Part shown: piece after piece, positions 8,644-17,800 of the stretch | Position numbering within the stretch: the first letter of the stretch is position 1 | How the letters are laid out: every line of letters starts with the position of its first letter | Source: Leptofilum sp050292445 | GTDB lineage: Bacteria > Chloroflexota > Anaerolineae > Promineifilales > Promineifilaceae | Assembly (NCBI GenBank): GCA_050292445.1 | Contig: JBNKLQ010000026.1 | Coordinates: 1-34,438, forward strand | Direction of reading: 5' to 3' | Length of the DNA stretch: 34,438 nucleotides | The notes under the pieces: model-generated | What the model was told of the DNA's origin: nothing | The model's input: only the letters and a program-made list of their open reading frames with translations | The model's database searches: none | Program-made: the position numbers and the translations under genes

Positions 8644-9311
8644 TATTCAGCGTTTCAGGAGACCCTGTAGATATTAATTTCGAAGCGGTGATTATTGCGG
8701 GCTTTACGGGACGTGATCAAGTGAAAGTACAGGCTCACGTAGCTGAATTGGCAGCTGTGGGCATTACGGTACCAGAGCGGGTTCCCAACTTTTATCTTGC
8801 ACCACCATCTGCGCTGGTACAAGAAAATGAAATTGTCACGACACATGAACAAACTTCAGGAGAAGTGGAAATTGCCCTCATTTTTGACCAGGGTGATGTT
8901 TATGTGACAACGGCCTCAGATCACACAGATCGCGCGGCCGAAACATTGGACATTGCTGTCTCCAAGGTAGCCTGCCCCAAAATAATCGCTTCGGAAGCGT
9001 GGCGAATTGAGGATGTGCGGGATCAATGGGATGAGCTGCTACTGCGAAGCTGGATTAGAGAGAATGGCAATCGCGTACTGTATCAGGAAGGAGCCGCAGG
9101 CGAACTCTTGTCCCCTGATGATTTACTAGAAATGACGCCCTTCAAGCGCAGGCCAGATTCGTTTGTCTTGCTCACCGGCACCTTGCCAGCCATCGGTGGC
9201 ATTCGCGGCAGTGGGCAATTCTGGGCAGAACTACATGACCCTGTATCCAGGCAGACGATACGATTCGACTACACGATTCGGGTTATCGCAGATGTCTTGA
9301 AGATGCCCTGA
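8640..9311 (+). CDS. DUF2848 family protein
   Basis: A 223-residue protein that I recognise as DUF2848 from its signatures: an 'AGFTGRDQVKVQAHVAEL' opening, 'SGEVEIALIF', 'ASDHTDRAAE', 'VSKVACPKIIASEAW' and 'LLTGTLPAIGGI'. There is no signal peptide or membrane helix, so it is cytoplasmic. The family has no established biochemical role that I know of. Here its start overlaps the livF stop by 4 nt, tying it to the transporter. That makes it a likely early enzyme acting on the imported compound, but this is context only. Confidence 0.82.
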   Translation: MIFSVSGDPVDINFEAVIIAGFTGRDQVKVQAHVAELAAVGITVPERVPNFYLAPPSALVQENEIVTTHEQTSGEVEIALIFDQGDVYVTTASDHTDRAAETLDIAVSKVACPKIIASEAWRIEDVRDQWDELLLRSWIRENGNRVLYQEGAAGELLSPDDLLEMTPFKRRPDSFVLLTGTLPAIGGIRGSGQFWAELHDPVSRQTIRFDYTIRVIADVLKMP

Positions 9312-9410
9312 TGACCCTACCCTATAATGAAAGCACCTTAAAATTTGCAGGCTATCTTGAGGGATTGTTGGCGGCAGGATAGTTAATCGGCCGCAAGGAA
9401 AGTGAATATC

Positions 9411-10793
9411 ATGTTGGATTTACAATCATTTGTCGACAGGAATTCGGACATTATTGTCCAGGTAAACAAGGAAGTTCCGTTAGAACATATCGGTTCTCTC
9501 ACGGCTCAGGCGAACACGCCGATCATATTTAACAACATTAAAGGCTTTGAGGGACATCGCATTATCGATCAGCTTTTTGTCAACCGGGAAGCGCAGTCGC
9601 GGGTATTAAATTGTGAACCCAAGGAAGTCGTTCCGCGACTGGCTGAGGTGATACGCCAGGGAGCAAAACCGCTGAAAACTGTTGAAAGCGGTCGCTGCCA
9701 AGAGCAACTGTTTACAGGGGACGATGTCGATCTATCAATGCTGCCCATTGTCACCCATACAGACAAAGACCCATACCCGTACTCAACCAGCTTTGTTTTT
9801 CACCAAGATCCGGAAACCAGAAAATTCAATCATATGTTTCCCCGCTGTGGCGTGCTGAGTCGCAATGAAATGGTCTCATCGTTCGTGACAAAGACGGCAA
9901 ATGTGATCTTGGGCAAACATCGAGCTGCTGGAACCAAGATGCCGCAAGCGTTGGTGATTGGTGCCCATCCGGCCTGGGAATTGGCTGGATGTTACTCACA
10001 TCCACATCGGGATTGGTGGGAGGCAGAGCTTTTTGAAACAATCACAGGACATCCAGGAGAGGTAACTCCGTGTAAAACTATTGACTTAATGGTACCCGCT
10101 GACGCATCAATCGTCATAGAAGGTTATGTCAACCCAGAGCGTTTTGCTCAAGATGGACCTTCGCCTGGACCAACGATGTTGTTCACCCCGTACGCGTCGC
10201 AAATGCCGGTCTTTGAGGTAACTGCTATTACCATGCGCAATGATCCAATCTACCGCAATCATCTCATGACCCCCTTCACCGATCACCAGGAAATGCCTCG
10301 ACTATTCCATGAAGCGATTATTTTTGAACGACTTGAAGCGCTAGGCATTCCCGTTCTTGACGTTCACTTTCCCCAAGGTGGCGGCTCGCTTTCATGCATC
10401 ATCCAGGTAGCACCCGTTATGGATGGGCAGGTGACAGATGCACTGTTATCCGTATTAAGCGCACCTTTCCTGAATATGAAAATGGCTATTGCGGTAGATC
10501 CTGACATAAACATTTACGACTATCGGGATGTGCATTATGCAATGGCAACCCGGGTTGATCCTAGCCGCCACGTTATTACAGTTGACAATGCTAGAGGTTT
10601 GCCGTTTGATCCTACGGCCGTACCCATTCCAGGCGCTATGCCCGACACTGAAAATACGAGATTTCCCTCAGTCGTTGGTAAATGGGGCATCGATGCTACT
10701 AAGCCAGTGCCCTATCGTCCAGAGCGCAAAAACTATGAACGCGCCTGGCCTTTGCATTGGGGAGAAGTTCGTTTGGCAGATTATCTTGACTGA
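9411..10793 (+). CDS. UbiD-family prenylated-FMN decarboxylase
   Basis: 460 residues from ATG 9411. AAGGAA at 9395-9400 is 10 nt away; the GTG at 9402 is too close to it to be the start. Family features include the N-terminal NEVP/'GHRIIDQLF' region, DPYPYSTSFVFHQDPET, MPQALVIGAHPAWELAG, ASIVIEGYV and the QEMPRLFHEA segment with its acidic residue. The Asn..Arg pair at 'FNHMFPR' has the spacing of the prFMN-contacting Asn/Arg of characterised members. Other blocks are divergent: DGPSPGP replaces the usual EGPFG. UbiD enzymes reversibly decarboxylate aromatic, heteroaromatic or alpha,beta-unsaturated acids and need prFMN made by UbiX. No ubiX is in this window, so the cofactor must be made elsewhere. 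Confidence 0.88.
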   Translation: MLDLQSFVDRNSDIIVQVNKEVPLEHIGSLTAQANTPIIFNNIKGFEGHRIIDQLFVNREAQSRVLNCEPKEVVPRLAEVIRQGAKPLKTVESGRCQEQLFTGDDVDLSMLPIVTHTDKDPYPYSTSFVFHQDPETRKFNHMFPRCGVLSRNEMVSSFVTKTANVILGKHRAAGTKMPQALVIGAHPAWELAGCYSHPHRDWWEAELFETITGHPGEVTPCKTIDLMVPADASIVIEGYVNPERFAQDGPSPGPTMLFTPYASQMPVFEVTAITMRNDPIYRNHLMTPFTDHQEMPRLFHEAIIFERLEALGIPVLDVHFPQGGGSLSCIIQVAPVMDGQVTDALLSVLSAPFLNMKMAIAVDPDINIYDYRDVHYAMATRVDPSRHVITVDNARGLPFDPTAVPIPGAMPDTENTRFPSVVGKWGIDATKPVPYRPERKNYERAWPLHWGEVRLADYLD

Positions 10794-10816
10794 TTGGGAC
10801 TGCCAAGGAGACTGAA

Positions 10817-11140
10817 ATGGCGTTAGAGAGATGGAATGATGAAGAACTGGCCAGTGCCATTGATCGGGGGGGTGCCCTGCTGGTCGATTTGCGCGCGGAT
10901 TGGTGTCCACAATGTGGTCCACAAGAAGGTATTCTTGAACGGATTGCCCCCGAGTTTGCCGGGCAAGTGACTTTTGGCAGCGTGGATGTTGGTCTTTATA
11001 CGGCCGTATTAGACACCTATGGCGTTAAAGGATTACCCACACTGCTCTTGTTTAACAAAGGCAAACACAAGGCAACCATTAATGGCTTCAAAAGGGCGCC
11101 CGTCATTAGACTGGCTCTCAAGAACTTAATGAACTCATGA
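10817..11140 (+). CDS. Thioredoxin-like protein with CPQC active site
   Basis: A 107-residue single-domain thioredoxin fold. The redox motif is W29-C30-P31-Q32-C33-G-P instead of the standard WCGPC, and the cis-proline is Pro74 (KGLPTLLLF). There is no signal peptide, so it is cytoplasmic. AAGGAG at 10805-10810 precedes the ATG by 6 nt and the gene follows the UbiD gene by 23 nt. A plausible job is thiol reduction for a neighbouring enzyme (the AhpD-like protein or the flavin reductase), which is inference from the neighbourhood. Confidence 0.85.
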   Translation: MALERWNDEELASAIDRGGALLVDLRADWCPQCGPQEGILERIAPEFAGQVTFGSVDVGLYTAVLDTYGVKGLPTLLLFNKGKHKATINGFKRAPVIRLALKNLMNS

Positions 11141-11159
11141 CTATAAGAGAGGTAAGCAC

Positions 11160-11510
11160 ATGGCAAAGCCGGAACTAGAATTTCAGCGTCCGACCGGTGC
11201 ATGGCGCCAGGCCTTCCCCGGCGTGGAAGGCGTCAATGAACAGATTCTTTCATATGATCCTGACACGAGAGACTACACGAGATTGTTGCGTTTCGATCCC
11301 GGTGGAGACGCCAGTTCATCAGGCAAGCTCGTTCACGATTTTTGGGAAGAAGTTTATATAATTAGCGGGGACTTGACCGATTTGACACTGCAAGAGACCT
11401 TTACCGAAGGCATGTATGCCTGTCGTCCCCCTGGCATGTGGCATGGTCCGTTTTTGTCCAAAAGCGGCTGTCTTCTATTAGAAATCCGCTATGGAGCTCC
11501 GCAAGAATGA
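11160..11510 (+). CDS. Small cupin protein
   Basis: 116 residues forming one cupin barrel. Motif 1 is H59-DFWEEVYIISG and motif 2 is G84-MYACRPPG-MW-H95, giving a plausible metal site from His59, Glu63/64 and His95. GAGAGG just before 11155 provides the Shine-Dalgarno sequence. Small cupins of this type act as isomerases, dioxygenases or ligand sensors. Specificity cannot be read from the sequence. Its stop overlaps the EthD-like start (ATGA), so it is a member of the catabolic operon. Confidence 0.8.
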   Translation: MAKPELEFQRPTGAWRQAFPGVEGVNEQILSYDPDTRDYTRLLRFDPGGDASSSGKLVHDFWEEVYIISGDLTDLTLQETFTEGMYACRPPGMWHGPFLSKSGCLLLEIRYGAPQE

Positions 11511-11845
11511 GCGTTGCCTATCTAGTCATTTATGAAGGGAACCCTGAAGACCCAGATGCCTTCGTTGACTATTACATCAATCATCATCTGCCTATCATTT
11601 GGACCTGGCCACAGATTCGCTCCATTGAGGTGGACTTAAGCACCGAAGGAGGAGATGCTCTGGCTAACCCGACCGATGTATTCATGATTGCCCGATTTAT
11701 CTTTGATACGATTGATGATTTGCAGACTGCGCTGGCGTCCCCGGAGCGCATTCTTGCTCGTGAAGATAGCCATAACTTTCCATCTTTTCAGGGAAAGATG
11801 GTTCATCAGGCTGTAAGGATAATCGATGTCCCCAACAACAAGTAG
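11507..11845 (+). CDS. EthD-like dimeric alpha/beta-barrel protein
   Basis: 112 residues from the ATG at 11507, which overlaps the cupin stop; the open frame extends upstream to 11438, but only inside the cupin gene. 'FVDYYINHHLPI', with a following acidic/hydrophobic strand pattern, is typical of EthD/dimeric ferredoxin-like proteins. Relatives degrade or isomerise aromatic or quinone-like molecules, or support an oxygenase. Its 3' end overlaps the flavin-reductase gene by 20 nt. The family call is moderate because the domain is short and variable. Confidence 0.65.
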   Translation: MSVAYLVIYEGNPEDPDAFVDYYINHHLPIIWTWPQIRSIEVDLSTEGGDALANPTDVFMIARFIFDTIDDLQTALASPERILAREDSHNFPSFQGKMVHQAVRIIDVPNNK

Positions 11846-12935
11846 TGCCTCCCGGAACTATCGCCAGCCGAAGCTGTTTGAGCCGATTAGATTTCGGGAT
11901 GTGACTGTACGCAATCGCATCATGATGTCACCCATGTGCCAGTATTGTGCCCCGGAGGCGGTGCCCCTTGAATGGCATTACGTCCATCTTGGGTCAAGAG
12001 CAGTTGGTGGAGCCGGGATCATTATGACAGAGGCAACGGCCGTAGAAGCAAAAGGCCGGATCACCCCATACTGCCTCGGCTTATGGAACGATGAACAAGA
12101 GGCTGCTTTCAGCCGGATAGCAATATTTGTCGCCGAACAGGGGGCTGTGCCTGGCATCCAATTGGCCCACGCGGGTCGGAAAGCGTCTCATAGACGGCCG
12201 TGGGAAGATCGAACTGCCATCTATCCAAACGAAGGTGGCTGGGAGGTCATCGGACCGAGTACTATCCCCTGGGAACCAGGGGATCTGGTACCTCATGCCC
12301 TCAGCAGTGATGAAATTGGCGAGGTAATTCTCAAGTTCAAAGCTTCGGCCGAACGGGCTTTACGGGCAGGATTTCGTATTATCGAAATTCATGCCGCCCA
12401 CGGTTACCTACTCCATTCATTTCTTTCACCCCTGAGTAACCAGCGCAATGACCAATACGGAGGGAATCTTGATAATCGAATGAGGTTATTGCTTGAAACG
12501 ATTACGGCCGTGCGCGAGGTTTGGCCAGACGAATACCCATTATTTGTTCGGCTCTCAACAACTGACTGGGTGGAAGATGGCTTAACATTAGAAGATACGC
12601 TGGCCATTGCAAAGAAGCTTGCTAGCCTTGGCATCGATTTAATCGATTGTTCCAGTGGGGGTAATTCCTATAAACAGAAGATACCAGTTCATCCAGGATA
12701 CCAGGTGCCATTTTCCGAGGCTGTACGTCGAGAATCAGGCATTCGCACAGGGGCCGTTGGCTTAATAAACTCTGCCGAATTGGCGGAAGAGATTCTGGCG
12801 AATCACCGTGCCGACATCATCATTTTGGGTAGATTAATACTTTGGGATCCTTATTGGCCTTATCATGCTGCGAGTAAGCTTCGAGCTGAGTTGAATCTAC
12901 CCATTCAATATGCTCGTTCAAGCATATACGGTTAA
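11826..12935 (+). CDS. Old yellow enzyme, YqjM-type NAD(P)H:flavin oxidoreductase
   Basis: A 369-residue FMN-dependent TIM barrel. Hallmarks of the YqjM/thermophilic-like class are Cys38 and Tyr40 in MSPMCQY, the His189-A-A-His192 substrate pair (IEIHAAHGYLLHSF), SNQRNDQYGG and the C-terminal QYAR with a candidate Arg finger (Arg364). Such enzymes reduce activated C=C bonds in enones, maleimides or unsaturated ring acids using NAD(P)H. As the last gene of the operon it could reduce the unsaturated product left after decarboxylation. Only 34 bp separate it from the convergent kinase gene. Confidence 0.93.
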   Translation: MSPTTSSASRNYRQPKLFEPIRFRDVTVRNRIMMSPMCQYCAPEAVPLEWHYVHLGSRAVGGAGIIMTEATAVEAKGRITPYCLGLWNDEQEAAFSRIAIFVAEQGAVPGIQLAHAGRKASHRRPWEDRTAIYPNEGGWEVIGPSTIPWEPGDLVPHALSSDEIGEVILKFKASAERALRAGFRIIEIHAAHGYLLHSFLSPLSNQRNDQYGGNLDNRMRLLLETITAVREVWPDEYPLFVRLSTTDWVEDGLTLEDTLAIAKKLASLGIDLIDCSSGGNSYKQKIPVHPGYQVPFSEAVRRESGIRTGAVGLINSAELAEEILANHRADIIILGRLILWDPYWPYHAASKLRAELNLPIQYARSSIYG

Positions 12936-12969
12936 TTTGTGACTCGGTGAAGCCAAAGAATATTATGAA

Positions 12970-14868
12970 TCAAGTGTTGTACTCTAGGGCAGAAAGGAAT
13001 AAATTGGCTGTTTCAAACCGATTTTCTGGCTCTTTTGACATAGCTTTCAACAGGGCCGCAGCAATAGCATTAGGAATTTGCGAGTTAATCGTTCTCGGAT
13101 CTGGTGGCTCCCGATGTAAATGGCCGTCAATCACTGAACCAAAATTATCACCGCTAAAGGGCAACCTGCCGGTCAAGGCTCGATACATAACAACACCGAG
13201 CGCATAAATGTCTGCATGGTGGGTCACCTGGCTGGTCTGCCGAATTTGTTCTGGTGCCATGTAATTAAGCGTTCCTAAAATACCGCCCGTTTTGGTGGAG
13301 TTTGTCGACTCCTGGCGTATTTTTGCCACGCCAAAATCGGTTAACACACATTGATAGGGCCACGCGTCAGGTGTGTCAATGTTGTCCCTCAATAAGATAT
13401 TTGAAGGCTTAATATCCCGATGGACGATGCCTTTGCTATGGGCATAATCCAAGGCCGCAGCTACATCTTTGCCAATTGAGAGGACATGAGATAAGGGCAG
13501 AGGCTCAGCCTCATTTAGATAGGCCATCAGATCTTGCCCCTCAATTAGGTCCATCACCATATAATAAGCTCCTTGAAAATCGCCAAAGTCAAATACTTGA
13601 ACGATATTTGGATGGCTGAGCGCGGCAACCGCGCGGGCTTCCCTGTGAAACCTGGCGCGAAAGTCCCCTTTACTGGCAAAGGTTGAGGGCAACACCTTGA
13701 TGGCCACCGGTTTCCCCAGCCGCACATGGATGCCCTTGTAAACTTCAGACATTCCTCCTCGTCCCAGCAAATCCCCAATTTCGTATGGTGCGATATGGCT
13801 GCCACTGAAAGAGCCAGAAGATTGACTTTGGATTGTTGGGGTTTCCTGCTCAGAGACAAATGTTTGCCATGAACGCGAGAAATATTGATACGTGCCATCC
13901 TGTTCAATGATCAAGCATTTTTGACTCAGGTCACGCAGTACCGAAACAATCGTTGTATCCGGCTCCTGATCCAAAGATAGAACTTGCAAGCGCATTAAAG
14001 TGCTTTGTTCAATTGGCGTTAGGTTTCGCCAATAATATTCGTAATGGGCCTGCAGCTCTTGTCGTATCGTTTCTTCAAGGTTAATTAGGTTCTCTTTGGA
14101 TGAAAATAGATGAAAACAAGCCACCTGTAGCATAAAAGGATGACCGCCAGCTATTCCATAAATAAGAGCCTTCTCATCCCGAGAAAATGGGCTGTCGTGA
14201 CTTTGAGCTGGAACCTCTATTAATAGTTCAGCTTCCGCCTTAGACAATAAGCCCAAATGGAGATGGGCAAAAATATTAAAAAATGGGCTGGATAAAATCT
14301 CTTGCTGGTTCTTTACATAGGTCAAATGGATAAGTGGTTTTGTCGAAGCAGTCAAATAAATTAACTGAAAGCGTCCGGCGGCGGAGCGCAGCGCATTAAA
14401 AAAGTTTACGTTCAGTTTAGGGTTGGCACTAAGCCTCTCAAATTCATCTAAAATTATTACAATGCGAATATCGCGCCGATTCAGCTTACGCACGGCCGTT
14501 TCAAACGAAATGCGGGTGGGATGAGATATTGCTCTTTCTATAGCCGGCTCAGGGTCAAATCCTTGTTCCTCTAAGGCTATCTCCATTTCTGAGGCAAAGA
14601 CACCAAAAATCTCGCTGTGGTCGCTATCACCCAACACCTCGCAATCTAAATAGACAAAGAGAAATTGTTGTTCTAACGTCAAGGTCACTCTGGTTTCAGG
14701 GCGAATCAGATGAAACAAAAGGGACGTTTTGCCAATCTTCCGTGGACCAACAATCGAAACCGACTGGTTACCCTGCAAAAAGGCGCTAATTTCCTGTAAT
14801 TCGTGGCCACGTCCAAAAAAGAGATCCCCATCCTTGACAGGCCCGCGCGATATGTAAGGGTTATTCAT
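12970..14868 (-). CDS. AAA ATPase - Ser/Thr protein kinase fusion
   Basis: A 632-residue cytoplasmic protein. Residues ~1-330 form an AAA/STAND-like ATPase starting NPYISRGPVKDGDLFFGR, with Walker A GPRKIGKTS (41-49) and Walker B VIILDEFE (Asp141). Residues ~361-630 form a Hanks-type kinase: glycine loop LGRGGMSEV, Lys391, Glu410, catalytic HRD with Asp485, DFG 511-513, APE 538-540. All catalytic residues are present, so it should be active. There is no membrane helix and no PASTA repeats, unlike PknB. Its ATG overlaps the stop of the receptor gene (ATGA, 14865-14868), and both proteins carry the same AAA module, which suggests they work as a pair. Confidence 0.92.
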   Translation of the reverse strand: MNNPYISRGPVKDGDLFFGRGHELQEISAFLQGNQSVSIVGPRKIGKTSLLFHLIRPETRVTLTLEQQFLFVYLDCEVLGDSDHSEIFGVFASEMEIALEEQGFDPEPAIERAISHPTRISFETAVRKLNRRDIRIVIILDEFERLSANPKLNVNFFNALRSAAGRFQLIYLTASTKPLIHLTYVKNQQEILSSPFFNIFAHLHLGLLSKAEAELLIEVPAQSHDSPFSRDEKALIYGIAGGHPFMLQVACFHLFSSKENLINLEETIRQELQAHYEYYWRNLTPIEQSTLMRLQVLSLDQEPDTTIVSVLRDLSQKCLIIEQDGTYQYFSRSWQTFVSEQETPTIQSQSSGSFSGSHIAPYEIGDLLGRGGMSEVYKGIHVRLGKPVAIKVLPSTFASKGDFRARFHREARAVAALSHPNIVQVFDFGDFQGAYYMVMDLIEGQDLMAYLNEAEPLPLSHVLSIGKDVAAALDYAHSKGIVHRDIKPSNILLRDNIDTPDAWPYQCVLTDFGVAKIRQESTNSTKTGGILGTLNYMAPEQIRQTSQVTHHADIYALGVVMYRALTGRLPFSGDNFGSVIDGHLHREPPDPRTINSQIPNAIAAALLKAMSKEPENRFETANLFLSALEYNT

Positions 14869-17800
14869 GCGTAAGCCTCATCCATCACCTTGCCAAAAGA
14901 TTTGTACTTCTCAACCCATAATCCCAGCAGTCCCAACTGCCAGCGATAAACGGTGCTGTTATCTAAATCCTCATGATCCTTAACGATTAATATTTCGCGC
15001 AGCGCCAGCTGGTGCAGGGCAGACCGAATTTGAATCCGAGGCAGCGTCATCCCTCTCTCTGCTAAATAATCGCCGATGGCGATATCAGAAGCGGTGCCCG
15101 TTAACGGCATGATGCGACTGAGCGCAAACAGCACCATCCGCTCGCTGGGGGATGATTCCGACCACAAGTAAATAAAGTGAGCCTCACCGGAGGCTAATAT
15201 CCCATCCAAAACATTATTCACATCAGAAATGGTCACATAGTTGCGTTTTGTCCGGTTGTGTTGGTTCACAAGACTGTGACACAAAAGCTGCAAAAAATAA
15301 GGATGACCAGAGGTCAAACGCCAGATTTTATCTAACACCAAATCATCGTAGCGCATACCGTATTCAGCAACAGGCTCTTGAATTAATCGCAGCGTGTCTA
15401 CCAGGGAAAGGTTGCCTACGTGCTGGTAAAGCGTGATATTAAAAAACACACTCCAGTAATCTGCTGAAAGTTCTTCAAGCCGATGGGTGCCACAAAAGAT
15501 AAAACTGAGACGAGGGATATGCTGCATCAGATGCCGCAAAAAACCAAAAATAGTGGCATCGAGAAAGCCCCGGTTAACAGTATTTTCCAACTCTTCAAAT
15601 TCATCGAATAAGATCAAAAGATGTCGTTCGCCCAAAAGTGACATAATTTGGGCCAGGAATTTATGCTCAAAAGTGGTTGCCGGATTCTGGGCGAAAACGT
15701 CCGGCTCCGGCATCTGTATCTTTATCCCTTTGTCCTCAAGAGCAAACACGATTTCCGTGGCGATATTAAGAAAAAATGCTTCACTTCCCGGATCCAACCC
15801 CATCACCTGACCATCCAGATAAACTACCACATACTCGTCCGAGAAATGAAAAGGCAACTGCTTCAGCAAGGAAGTTTTCCCCATGCGCCGCTGCCCTACA
15901 AGAACAAGGTTGTGTTGATGTTCCCCGGAAAAATTCTCTTTTATGGACACTACCAGATCATCCCGGCCAAAGAACAGCGAGGAACCTGCTTTTAGTGGTG
16001 TACCCACAACATACGGGTTTTGGATATATTGAAAAGGCTCAGATTTGTCTAGCAGCCGAACAATGTCTGCAAAATTTTCAACCTGCTCTCCCCCACGCGG
16101 ATCCGTGTAGACAATGAGGAATCGCGCGCGAAATTCCCGAATACCTTGTTCCAACCGGGGACGGACATTCAAGGTTACTCGCGTTTCTTCTTTAGGGCCG
16201 ACGCGTTCCAAAACGGCACCTTCACCCACAAGCGAATATTTGGAGGATTCAACTAACGATATGCGCACATTAAATGCTGCACCTCTGCCAACATTCCGCA
16301 AAATTAAGGTCAAAGGAACGGATTCATTTTGCCAGGTATGCCTTGTCAACAATTCATAAGTAATCTTCGCTTTTAGTTGGAGATCGCTTAATGCGCCGTT
16401 AACGATATTGAGTCCCTTCTCCCCAATTCGCTCCAACAGAATCCGGTCAATCCCCTGTAATTTTTGCCGGGCCTGCCGATCAATACGCTGCCACTGTTCA
16501 ACTGCTGCCACCAAATAGGTAATTTTGTCCTCCGCCGTCTCGACCCGTTCATAGGCTGCCAAGCTATTTAGCACTGGAGACAGTGTTTGTAATTCATCCA
16601 TCAATGCTTTTGTGGGTGTTGTGTTGGAAACGGCCGTCCAATCATCTAATGCAAGAGCGGTCATTTGCTCAACGCTGTTGGCAGAAATCAGGCGATGGCA
16701 AAGCTCGAAAGTTGTCTCTAAGGATTCTCTTTCATCCCAGGTCAGGCAAATTTCATTTTTTAGCCCGGTCAATATTTGACGAAAACCAACAGAAATCAGC
16801 TCTGGATTATCCTGACTGGTGTGCAAAAAATTAAAACCCTCGGCCAACCGAAAAATTAAATCCACTATGGCTTCTGGCGAAAACGATTCTTTTGGCCCGC
16901 GCGCGGAGCCGCGATTGCTTATGGCTCGCGGCAGATTGGCCAGTAAGTTTGCCGTATCCTGATCGCCATCAACCTCCTGGGCCAGCTTATAAAGAGAAAC
17001 AAGTGATTGTCCTGGGTGTTCCAGTAATGTCTCCGCCAAAGCATCCGCACGCCCCAGCGGCGAATTACGATAAGCAGCCAATTGACTTTGGGCCGCTTCC
17101 CGCTGTTTAGCCTCATCTAATTTCTCCTGGACGAGCTGCTCAAAGGATTGGGCATTTTGCAGCGCAATTGCCAGCTGATTGGCAATGGACTGTACCAAAT
17201 CCACATCACTGGATCCAATCTCATGCTGACCCAGCTTGTACACGGCCAAAACGCCAAGCACTTGGTTTGCCCGAGCAATAGGGACGGCTAGTAATGATCG
17301 AAATTTCGTAGATTGGGAATGAACGTGTAAAGGTTCAGAAGCGTTGTGGGTGTCTGGAATATGAATGGAGCTGCTTGTTTCAGCAGCTTTTAGGATAATG
17401 GGCGAGAGGGGCTGATCATGTTGTCGTACGGTTGTTTCTGCCTCTTCCTGCTCACTTGAAGCAATTAGCACTAAATCAGCAATATTGCCATTGGCCTGGT
17501 AAATTTCCGCCAGCTCATATTTCATTTCACGGTGCAGCCGACGAACAACTTCTGTCAGGAGCAGATCTTTATCTAAAATCGTGGAAAGGTAACGACTGAC
17601 CTCGGCACTACTGCGCAATGCTTTTGTCCGATCAGCGACCAGATTCTCTAAATTAGCTAGCATTTCTCGTAATTGAGAAGTCATATTGTTAAAGGCCCTG
17701 GCCAATTCATCGAGTTCAACTAATCCACTTTCTCTCGCCTGCGGTTCCAAATCGCCATCCTGGACCTTTTGCGCCACACTGGCCATCTGCTGAATGGGCC

